Assembly: GCF_002150765.1 (NCBI RefSeq) | Contig: NZ_MUYM01000003.1 | Location: forward strand, 1-64,000 | DNA length: 64,000 nucleotides | Reading direction: 5' to 3' | Source of the DNA: Lentzea kentuckyensis | GTDB lineage: Bacteria > Actinomycetota > Actinomycetes > Mycobacteriales > Pseudonocardiaceae | Shown here: positions 8,956 through 15,749 of the stretch, piece by piece | Layout: every line of letters begins with the position of its first letter | Numbering within the stretch: position 1 is the first letter of the stretch | Position numbers and translations under genes: made by a program | Notes under the pieces: model-generated | Databases searched by the model: none | The model's input: only the letters and a program-made list of their open reading frames with translations | What the model was told of the DNA's origin: nothing

Positions 8956-9951
8956 TCACCGGATCCGAGGTTCGGACGAGGTGACCGCTGCCGCGCTCAC
9001 CTCCTCGGCCGTCGGCATGCGTCCGGACACCAAGGCCTCGCCCAGCGTGGTCAGCGAGTGCACGGTCCGCTTGCCGTGCCTGGTCGTCCGGAGCAGGCCC
9101 GCGCCGCGCAGCACCCCGGTGTGCCGGCTCACCGACGCCGGTGACGTGCCGATGCGGCGGGCCAGTTCGCCGGTGCCGGTGCCGGTGCGGGCGCACTCCA
9201 GCACGGCGCGGCGGGTCGGGCCGAGCAACTCGTCCAGTCCGCTCGGCGCGGCTCCTGTCCAGCGGTCGGCGTCCGCGATCGGGTACACGAGCACCGGTGG
9301 CGGTCCGGGGTCGGCGAGCGTGTCCGGCCGGCGGCCGAAGTACGACGGCACCAGGCGCAACCCACGGCCGCGCAGGTGCAGGTCCAGATCGCGCGGAGTG
9401 TCGACCTCCAGCACGGAGCCGTCCCACCGGGCGTGCGGGCGCAGACCGGCGAGCAGCCCGTGCACGCCGGCGTCCACGAGGTCGCGGGCGCGGCGGGCGC
9501 GGTCGGCGTTGACGCTCTCCTGAACCACCCCGGCGTGCGGCTCGACGAGCACCGAGTGCAGGTGCCGCAGCACGTCGGCGAGCACGGCCGGTCCGCGCGG
9601 TCCGCCCAGCAGCTGCTCGACCCACGCGGGCAACGGTCTCAAACGCTCCAGCGCCACCGCCAGCCGGTGCGGTGGCGTCGCGCGCAGCGCCTCCAGCCCC
9701 GCCTCCAGTCCGTCGGCCGACTCCGGTGGCGTGAGCAGTTCCGACACCGGCACCAGCACGCGCAGCAGGCGCGGCGTCGGGTCGTGGCGGTCGAGCCGGT
9801 TTCGAACCGCGTTCATCCAGCCGTGGAATACCGGTGTGTGAACGCGGTCGCGTAAGCGGTAGCCGGCGAGCACCACCTCCCACAACGGGTCCGCGGTCGG
9901 CGCGACGGTCGTGCGCACGAGGTCGTCGGTCGTGAAATGAAAGCGCAGCAA
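8956..9951 (-). CDS. DUF5937/ArsR-type winged-helix transcriptional regulator
   Basis: About 331 aa. The N-terminus (LLRFHFTTDDLVRTTVAP) and long middle domain match DUF5937 proteins. The C-terminal third carries an ArsR-like winged helix (GELARRIGTSPASVSRHTGVL) followed by a wing region, so it is probably a DNA-binding repressor. I chose TTG at 9951 because GGGGGA lies just upstream and family members begin at this point; the frame stays open further upstream, but that part is the shadow of the divergent gene's leader. Ligand unknown. It is divergent from the secreted-protein gene at 10088 and may regulate it. Confidence 0.78.
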   Translation of the reverse strand: MLRFHFTTDDLVRTTVAPTADPLWEVVLAGYRLRDRVHTPVFHGWMNAVRNRLDRHDPTPRLLRVLVPVSELLTPPESADGLEAGLEALRATPPHRLAVALERLRPLPAWVEQLLGGPRGPAVLADVLRHLHSVLVEPHAGVVQESVNADRARRARDLVDAGVHGLLAGLRPHARWDGSVLEVDTPRDLDLHLRGRGLRLVPSYFGRRPDTLADPGPPPVLVYPIADADRWTGAAPSGLDELLGPTRRAVLECARTGTGTGELARRIGTSPASVSRHTGVLRGAGLLRTTRHGKRTVHSLTTLGEALVSGRMPTAEEVSAAAVTSSEPRIR

Positions 9952-10087
9952 GACATTCCCCCATTTCGAATCCCCTGAGCGCCATGATGGCCGCACCTTT
10001 TCGTTCTGGTGCAACACTCTTGAGAAGTTCACCCGTCGGGAGGAGAGTCGCTCCCTGCCAGGAGGAATTCCTACGAAGGGGGAGAAC

Positions 10088-10480
10088 GTGCGAGGAATGG
10101 TGAAGCTGGCGGTGGTTGTCGCGGGGATGGCGCTTCCGGCCGTGCTGATCGCGGCTCCGGCGCAAGCGGCGGCGCCCAAGGGGGATGGCGTGTCGGTGCA
10201 GCACTACGCCTGCAACAGTTCGGTGGTGCCACCGAACCTGGACCCGATCTCGGCGATCACGGGTGCCAGCTCCGGCGCGCGCATTCGCACCGGCTCGTCC
10301 ACGTCCTGCACGTCGGTCGGCTCGAGCGAGCCCTCCGACCGGCTGGACTACTACTGCTGGACGCTGGGCAACGACAACGCCACGTGGACCTATCTGCGGA
10401 ACGTCCGCACCGGCAAGCGCGGCTGGACGCGTGACGACCTGCTGCCGGGTGGTGGCAGCAACTACCACTGCCCGCAGTAA
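10088..10480 (+). CDS. small secreted protein, possible SH3-like fold
   Basis: 130 aa. Clear signal peptide: KLAVV core and an AQAAAP cleavage region near residue 30. The mature part has four cysteines and a conserved-looking stretch ending WTRDDLLPGGGSNYHC, reminiscent of the small SH3-like secreted proteins common in actinomycetes. That comparison is from memory, not a search. GTG start at 10088 is preceded by GGGGGA (10078-10083). It is divergent from the DUF5937 regulator and followed by a strong hairpin terminator. Function unknown. Confidence 0.75.
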   Translation: MRGMVKLAVVVAGMALPAVLIAAPAQAAAPKGDGVSVQHYACNSSVVPPNLDPISAITGASSGARIRTGSSTSCTSVGSSEPSDRLDYYCWTLGNDNATWTYLRNVRTGKRGWTRDDLLPGGGSNYHCPQ

Positions 10481-10497
10481 CACCCGCGGAAACGACC

Positions 10498-10527
10498 GGA
10501 CGCCACGGCTTTACGGCCGTGGCGTCC
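10498..10527. terminator. hairpin between convergent genes
   Basis: Perfect 12-bp inverted repeat: GGACGCCACGGC (10498-10509) and GCCGTGGCGTCC (10516-10527) with a 6-base loop. It sits between the stop of the secreted-protein gene (10480) and the end of the monooxygenase pseudogene (10571), so it can serve as a bidirectional terminator. No T-tract follows. Confidence 0.8.
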
Positions 10528-10570
10528 CGTCCGCGTCTCGTTGACCGTCCTTTTGCGACAGATGGCTTGG

Positions 10571-11774
10571 TCAGGCGATCTGAGAGATGTAGCCGTCCGG
10601 ACGGATGGTGGCCTCGGCACCGTTCAGCGCGATGGTGGTGCCCTTGCCGTCGGAGAGGTCCAGGTCTGGCACGAAAGTACCCGCCAGTGGATGGTCGCAG
10701 CCGGTCTCGTAACGGATGTCGGTGCCCTGGATCATCGCGGAGATGCGGGATCTGACCTCTGGCAGGTCGAGGAGATCGCTGAACAGGGTGTGGAGTTCAC
10801 GTGACCGCGGGTCGGGGCGGGTGAGAGCCACCTGGGCCAGGGTGTTGCGCAGGACCCGATCGGCTACCGGGTGGCGTTCGGTGGTGTAGGAGTCGATCAG
10901 GTCGGTGTCGCCGGTGGCCAGTTTCCAGCCCAGGTTCAGGGCGTCCTGGAGACCCAGGTTGAGGCCCTGGCCGCCGAACGGAGAATGGACGTGGGCCGCG
11001 TCGCCGGCCAGCAGGACGTTGTCCTTGCGGTAGGTGGTGGCCTGGCGGGTGTTGTCGGTCCAGACCGGTGGCGGTGTGGACGGCGGTGATGCGGACGTCG
11101 TGGCCGCTGATCCGACGGAGGGCGGATTCGAGGATTTCCGGTGTCACGTCACGGGTGGTGGGCGGCCCGGCGTAGTCGATCAGCATGATGCGGCCCTGGA
11201 GCGGGCCTGAGGCGCAGATGCCGTTGGGGGTTCGATGCCAGCCGCGCGGCAGGTCGCCGTCGAGGTCGACGATCGCCTGGTAGCCGGTGAGCGTCGGGCC
11301 GGTGCCGGGGAAGTCGAAGCCGGCGAGCTTGCGGACGGTGCTGCGGCCGCCGTCGCAGCCGACGACGTAGTCGGAACCGAAGTCCAGGTCGGTGACTTCG
11401 ACGCCGCGGTGGATCTGCACGCCGAGTTCGAGGGCGCGGGCTTCGAGGATTCGTTCCAGTGCTTGCTGGGACAGCATGACGAGCGGCAGACCGTCCAGTT
11501 TGAACAGTCCGGCGAAGTGGCCCGTGGCACCGGTAGGGCGCCAGGCGAGGCCGGCGGACTCCAGTTCGCTAGCGGCGTCGATGGCGGAGCCGAACCCGCG
11601 CATGGCGAGCATCTGGTAGGTGCGGCCGCTGATCATCTGGGCCTTGATGGTGTCGGCTTGGGTGGTGAGGCGTTCGAGCACGGTGGTGCGGACGCCCTGG
11701 AGAGCGAGTTCGGTGGCGAGCAGGAGTCCGACCGGGCCCGCGCCGACGACGGTGACGTCGGTGGAAGTTTTCAT
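10571..11774 (-). pseudogene. FAD-dependent aromatic-type monooxygenase, frameshifted
   Basis: The N-terminal part has the FAD-binding GxGxxG (VVGAGPVGLLLA) and the DG motif (GCDGGRSTVRKLAG). The GD motif (LLAGDAAHVHSP) and C-terminus lie in another frame. Joining needs removal of one base around 11063-11067, where TATRWTDNT should be read but the frame gives TATGLDRQH. The total of 1204 bp equals 401 codons plus one base. An intact protein would be a PheA/TfdB-type flavin monooxygenase of about 400 aa, hydroxylating an unknown aromatic substrate. Start ATG 11774. The divergent MarR gene is its likely regulator. Either a recent inactivation or a single-base sequence error. Confidence 0.85.
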
Positions 11775-11812
11775 GCTCAACATTTGAGCGTGAAAACGTC
11801 GCACGGTCAAAT
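11775..11812. promoter_or_regulatory. putative MarR operator between monooxygenase and marR
   Basis: Two overlapping inverted repeats lie in the 56-bp divergent gap. GCTCAA-CAT-TTGAGC (11775-11789) is perfect and touches the monooxygenase ATG. ATTTGAGCGTG (11782-11792) pairs with CACGGTCAAAT (11802-11812) at 10 of 11 positions. TTGA/TCAA half-sites are typical of MarR-family operators. That the neighbouring MarR protein binds here is inference. Confidence 0.55.
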
Positions 11813-11830
11813 CTGTTTTAGGATGGGCTG

Positions 11831-12298
11831 GTGACGGAGCCGATCTACTCGTGGCTGTACGTGCAGCAGGGCGTGGACGCCGTGAAGGCCGCGATGGGGC
11901 AGCGGATGGAGGCGGAGGCCGGGTGCTCGCTGCTGGAGCACGTGGCGCTCTACCAGCTGCGCCACAACGGCGGGCGGCTGCAGATGTCGGAGCTCGTGGA
12001 GTTGCTGGACGTCAGTCCGTCCGGCGTCACGCGCCTGATCGAACGACTGGTGAAGCGCGGGTGGGTGACGCGGGAGCAGCCGCCGGACAACCGGCGGCTG
12101 GTGTTCGCGGTGCTCACGGCCGAGGGTGAAGAGGCCTGCACCGGGACCACGGCGCGGGTGTACCGGGCGTCGCTGGCCGAGGAGTTCGCCGGGTTGCTGA
12201 ACGACCGTGACCTCGCTGACCTGCGGCGGATCGGGCGCAAGCTGCTGGAGGGGCACGGGCGGTGGGACGTCAAGCGGTTCGCGCCCTCAGAGGAGTGA
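11831..12298 (+). CDS. MarR family transcriptional regulator
   Basis: 155 aa, normal length. Winged helix-turn-helix about residues 45-115: LQMSELVELLDVSPSGVTRLIERL is the recognition region and the wing contains REQPPDNRRLVFAVLT. GTG start at 11831. It is divergent from the flavin monooxygenase with palindromes in between, the classic layout for a substrate-responsive repressor of an oxidative enzyme. Since the monooxygenase is frameshifted, its regulatory target may now be gone. Its 3' end overlaps the convergent jetD-like gene by 12 bp. Confidence 0.9.
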   Translation: MTEPIYSWLYVQQGVDAVKAAMGQRMEAEAGCSLLEHVALYQLRHNGGRLQMSELVELLDVSPSGVTRLIERLVKRGWVTREQPPDNRRLVFAVLTAEGEEACTGTTARVYRASLAEEFAGLLNDRDLADLRRIGRKLLEGHGRWDVKRFAPSEE

Positions 12299-13315
12299 CG
12301 GCAGCACGTGCTCCTCGGTGACCATCAGGCCCGTGGTGGCCATGGTGTCGGCGAGGTCCGGGTCCCAGCTCGCGGTTTCCGGGCGGATGTTGAGGGTCGG
12401 CAGCTCCACGCCGCGGGCGATCAGGGTGGCGACGGCCTCGCGGTAGTCGGCCGCTGACATGCGCCACGCCGTGCCGCCGGTCCAGGCGAGGACGTCGTTG
12501 GTGGTGCGGATGCCGTCGGGCGTGAAGTCGTTGTGGCAGCGGATGGCTCTGCCGTCGAGGTGGTGCCTGGCCTGGGGCGTGAGTCCGTTCGGGAGCACCA
12601 TCAACGGTCCGGGCACGCCGGACTCGAGCAGGCGCGGGCTGCGGACGACGGTGATCTCCGCGGCGTCGAGGGTGTCGTTCAGCGTCAGGTAGCCCTGGGA
12701 CGTCAGCACCGGGTCGCGGTACGCGTCGGGCAACACGCCGGAGCGTTCCCAGCTCGTGCCGGCCAGCGCCAGCGCCTTCCCGACGACGCGGGCGAGCGGG
12801 CGGCCGTCGTCGAGGTCGTTGCCGGCCAAGGCGAAGCGGGTCGTCCACCGCCTCGGTTCCTGTTGCAGGCGAGCGAGGATCTGCGCGGCCTGGTTCGCGA
12901 TCATCGGCAGCGCGGGCTGCGGGATCTTGCCGTACCGGCGGACGTGCTCGATCCACTCGGCGGCCCAAGGTGCCTGCAGCAGGCCGTGCTCGCGCAACGC
13001 GAACTTCAGCACGGCGTCCGCGGTCGGCGCTTCCTCCGAAGAGGACATGCCGACCGGCTTGCCGTGCACGGATTCCAGCACCTCTGGCAGCGTGCTGCCG
13101 TGGGCGCGGAGGTGTTCGTCCAGGCGGGCCAGCGAGATCTGGCGGCGAGCCGGATGTGCCACCGGCTTGCGCAGCAGTTCACCGAGGGCGGTCGCGGTGC
13201 GCTCGTCCTCGACGCGGAAGCTGAACGCCGACCGGCCGCCGCCCTCCAGCGTCTCGCGCGCCAGGCGCCAGAACTCCTCCAGCTCGGGGCGGTCGTACTC
13301 GATCACGTCCCCCAA
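12287..13315 (-). CDS. jetD: JetD-like protein (TIGR02679/DUF2399 type) with degenerate Toprim site
   Basis: 342 aa. Recognisable along its length as the Toprim-containing partner of the TIGR02677/02678/02680 set: LDDGRPLA (about 168-175), the C-terminal PETASWDPDL and TEEHVLPSLL, and WRMSAADY (284-291). In active members I recall a CENP motif, whose Glu is the first acidic residue, and a GDFDW motif (DxD). Here the corresponding segments read VRSP (224-227) and NDFTPD (262-267), so the Glu and the second Asp appear lost. Predicted nuclease-impaired. It is detached from jetABC by three plus-strand genes. Start TTG 13315 is tentative; GTG 13306 is an alternative. The residue alignment is by eye. 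Confidence 0.7.
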   Translation of the reverse strand: MGDVIEYDRPELEEFWRLARETLEGGGRSAFSFRVEDERTATALGELLRKPVAHPARRQISLARLDEHLRAHGSTLPEVLESVHGKPVGMSSSEEAPTADAVLKFALREHGLLQAPWAAEWIEHVRRYGKIPQPALPMIANQAAQILARLQQEPRRWTTRFALAGNDLDDGRPLARVVGKALALAGTSWERSGVLPDAYRDPVLTSQGYLTLNDTLDAAEITVVRSPRLLESGVPGPLMVLPNGLTPQARHHLDGRAIRCHNDFTPDGIRTTNDVLAWTGGTAWRMSAADYREAVATLIARGVELPTLNIRPETASWDPDLADTMATTGLMVTEEHVLPSLL

Positions 13316-13360
13316 TTTAGGCCTTGACAGAACGCGCTGGTGAGCGGACCGTACCTAACC

Positions 13361-13978
13361 ATGAGCGTTCTGCCTAATCGTGATAGGCAAGCCGAACGGC
13401 GTGAGGCCACCCGAAGGGAAATAGTCGACGCCGCGTGGGAGATCGCGCGCCGCGACGGGCTGGGTGCCGTCACGTTGCGCGAGGTCGCGGCCATGATCGG
13501 GATGCGCTCACCGTCGTTGTACTCGCACTTCGACTCGAAGAACGCGATCTACGACGCGATGTTCGGCCAGGCCTGGACCCTCTACCTCGCCGAGGCGCGG
13601 GAGAACCAGGCGAAGCTGCCCGCGGCGCCGCGCGAAGCCGTGCTGGCGCTCGCCCAGCACTTCTTCGACTTCTCGCTCGCCGACGTCGCTCGCTACCAGC
13701 TGCTCAACCAGCGTTCCATCCCCGGCTTCGAACCCTCGGAAGCCTCCTACGCCCCGTCGGTCGAGGTGATCGGTCTGTTGCAGGACACGCTGCGCGGACT
13801 CGGGATCACCGACAGCGCCGACGTCGACCTCTTCCTGGCCATCTGCGGCGGTCTGCTCGACCGGCAGCTCGCGAACGAGCCCGGCGGCGACCGCTGGCTC
13901 CGTCAGCTGCCGCGCGTGATCGACATGTTCGCCGACGAGGTCGGTTTGCCAGGACCACCATTGAGGAGATCACGATGA
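13361..13978 (+). CDS. TetR family transcriptional regulator
   Basis: 205 aa. Helix-turn-helix in residues about 15-60 (REIVDAAWEIARRDG, then LREVAAMIGMRSPSLYSHF), followed by a ligand-binding domain of the TetR_C type. The ATG at 13361 is preferred; a GTG at 13340 would add seven residues. The stop overlaps the ATG of the next gene (ATGA, 13975-13978), so the regulator and the maleylpyruvate-isomerase-like enzyme form one operon and probably one regulatory unit. It is divergent from the jetD-like gene. Ligand unknown. Confidence 0.9.
   Translation: MSVLPNRDRQAERREATRREIVDAAWEIARRDGLGAVTLREVAAMIGMRSPSLYSHFDSKNAIYDAMFGQAWTLYLAEARENQAKLPAAPREAVLALAQHFFDFSLADVARYQLLNQRSIPGFEPSEASYAPSVEVIGLLQDTLRGLGITDSADVDLFLAICGGLLDRQLANEPGGDRWLRQLPRVIDMFADEVGLPGPPLRRSR
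13371..13389. promoter_or_regulatory. possible TetR operator inside the start of the tetR gene
   Basis: TGCCTA-ATCGTGA-TAGGCA is a perfect 6-bp inverted repeat with a 7-base spacer, within codons 4-10 of the TetR gene. Further CCTAA/TTAGG copies lie just upstream (13317-13358). Its position suits autoregulation, but it could be chance. Confidence 0.3.
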
Positions 13979-14715
13979 CCGCCGCACTGGACACGAAGCC
14001 CCGCACGTCCGCCCTCGACCGCGACACCGCGCTGAGACTCGCCGAAACCGAGTACCAACGGGTCGTCGCGCTGTTCGAAGGGCTCTCGGCGCAGGACTGG
14101 GCCAAGCCCACCGACTGCCCGGCGTGGGACGTGCGGGCGATGGCCGCGCACATGCTCGGCATGGCGGAGATGTCCGCGTCGATGCGGGAGAGCATGCGCC
14201 AGGTCAAGGCGGCGGAGAAGCGCGGCGGGGTGTTCATCGACGCGCTGACCGCACTTCAGGTGGTCGAACGCGCCGACATGTCGCCAACCGCCATCGCCGC
14301 CCGTTACGCCGAGGTGGCCCCTCGCGCGGTGAAGGGCCGGCGCCGCACGCCGTGGTTCGTGCGCCGGCAGAAGATGGGCGCCACGCAGGCGATCAACGGC
14401 CACGACGAGGCGTGGACGCTCGGCTTCCTCATCGATGTGATCATGACCCGCGACCCGTGGATGCACCGCGTCGACATCTCGCACGCCACCGGAGCTCCGC
14501 TGGTGCTGACCGCCGACCACGACGGCGTGCTCGTCGACGACGTGGTGCGGGAGTGGGCCACGCGGCACGGCCGCCCGTTCACGCTGCGCCTGACCGGGCC
14601 CGCCGGCGGGACGTGGGGCGAGGGCGGTCCGGAGCTGGAGTTCGACGCGGTCGAGTTCTGCCGCGCGCTGTCCGGCCGCGGGACCGCCCCGCTGGACACC
14701 GAAGTGCCCTTCTAG
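13975..14715 (+). CDS. maleylpyruvate isomerase family mycothiol-dependent enzyme
   Basis: 246 aa. N-terminal DinB/MDMPI-like metal-binding bundle (CPAWDVRAMAAHMLGMAEM, residues about 43-61) and the later HxxD-type segment DPWMHRVDISHATGAP, typical of the mycothiol-dependent maleylpyruvate isomerase superfamily. Members use mycothiol in isomerisation or S-transfer; the actual substrate here is unknown. ATG 13975 overlaps the TetR stop and follows GAGGAGA (13963-13969). As a partner of the TetR regulator it is probably induced by a small molecule. Confidence 0.82.
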   Translation: MTAALDTKPRTSALDRDTALRLAETEYQRVVALFEGLSAQDWAKPTDCPAWDVRAMAAHMLGMAEMSASMRESMRQVKAAEKRGGVFIDALTALQVVERADMSPTAIAARYAEVAPRAVKGRRRTPWFVRRQKMGATQAINGHDEAWTLGFLIDVIMTRDPWMHRVDISHATGAPLVLTADHDGVLVDDVVREWATRHGRPFTLRLTGPAGGTWGEGGPELEFDAVEFCRALSGRGTAPLDTEVPF

Positions 14716-14793
14716 AGTCCACTCAGGCCGGTGGTGAAGGATCCGTCCCGAATACGGGGCATCCTCGGCGACACGTGAGACGTCTACTGGAAC

Positions 14794-15687
14794 ATGAAGA
14801 GAATTCGACTGCTCGCCGCAGGGGTCACGGCGGCGGTCACGGCAGCCTTTCTGGCGCCGCTGCCCGCGCATGCCGACCCTCGGGCTGAGATCGCAGCGGA
14901 CGCCCAGGCGGCATTCGCCGTGTTCGACCGCAAGACCGGACGCACCACGATCGCCTGGGACGAACACAAGCAGTACCGTTCGGCGTCGGTCGTCAAGATC
15001 CTCATCGCGCTCGATTACCTGGAGAAGCGCGGTCCCGAGGCCGAGATCCCGCCGGCCGACCTGGTACGACTGGAGCCGATGCTGAGGTCGAGCGACGACA
15101 ACGCGGCTTCGGAGCTCTGGGTCCAGGAGGGCTGGGAGAAGATCGTCGAACGCATGGTCGTGAAGCTGGGGCTCGAGGACACCGCACCGCCGGTCAACGT
15201 CGGATTCTGGGGCTACACGGCACTCAGCGCGGCTGACGTCGTCAAGATCTACCGCTATGTGCTCGACCAGGCACACCCGAAGTTCCGCGATTTCATCATG
15301 GGCAACCTGCACCAGGCGACGAAGTGCGCGACCGACGGCTTCGACCAGTCGTTCGGCCTGCCGAGCGTCGTTCACGGCGAGGTGGCCTTCAAACAGGGGT
15401 GGTCGCGGTTCGGTGACACGCCGCCCAGGCCGTGCGTCGAAAAGCCGAAGCCGCCGACCTACCCCGGTGTCGGCAAGGACGGCCCGGTGGGCGAGGGGCA
15501 GCGTTTGGCAGCTGATGTCGACCTGACGCGTCCGGCGATGCACACCACCGGCACCTACGGGCGCGACGACCGCAAGATCATGGTCGTGCTGACGCTGGAA
15601 CCGGTGGGCACCACCTGGGACGTCTCCGCCGATCGGATCACCAGGCTCACGCGCGCCGTGCACCTGGCGGACCGCATCCTCGACTGA
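14794..15687 (+). CDS. secreted serine hydrolase, class A beta-lactamase-like
   Basis: 297 aa. Signal peptide (1-27, cleavage near AHADP). The domain has SxxK-like SVVK (about 67-70), an SDDN segment in the place of SDN (about 106-109), and FKQGW in the place of the KTG box, the layout of the class A beta-lactamase/D-Ala-D-Ala peptidase fold. The third box is atypical, so genuine beta-lactamase activity is uncertain; a cell-wall or peptide hydrolase is equally likely. It is preceded by a 78-bp gap and followed by a strong hairpin shared with the convergent jetC gene. Confidence 0.8.
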   Translation: MKRIRLLAAGVTAAVTAAFLAPLPAHADPRAEIAADAQAAFAVFDRKTGRTTIAWDEHKQYRSASVVKILIALDYLEKRGPEAEIPPADLVRLEPMLRSSDDNAASELWVQEGWEKIVERMVVKLGLEDTAPPVNVGFWGYTALSAADVVKIYRYVLDQAHPKFRDFIMGNLHQATKCATDGFDQSFGLPSVVHGEVAFKQGWSRFGDTPPRPCVEKPKPPTYPGVGKDGPVGEGQRLAADVDLTRPAMHTTGTYGRDDRKIMVVLTLEPVGTTWDVSADRITRLTRAVHLADRILD

Positions 15688-15694
15688 TCCGCAG

Positions 15695-15742
15695 CCGGTC
15701 CCGCGCCCGCTGCCGATCAAGGACGAGTGGGCGCGGGACCGG
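15695..15742. terminator. long perfect hairpin between serine hydrolase and jetC
   Basis: CCGGTCCCGCGCCC (15695-15708) and GGGCGCGGGACCGG (15729-15742) form a perfect 14-bp stem with a 20-base loop, exactly in the 62-bp gap between two convergent stop codons (15687 and 15750). It is well placed as a bidirectional terminator; no T-tract. Confidence 0.85.
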
Positions 15743-15749
15743 TGCCCTT

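Noticed and set aside
13324..13329. TTGACA as a -35 promoter box for the TetR gene
   Set aside because: The hexamer is perfect, but no acceptable -10 lies 16-19 bp downstream; TACCTA is 22 bp away.
14794..15687. True class A beta-lactamase
   Set aside because: SxxK and an SDN-like box are visible, but the KTG box is replaced by KQG, so only a general serine hydrolase call is justified.
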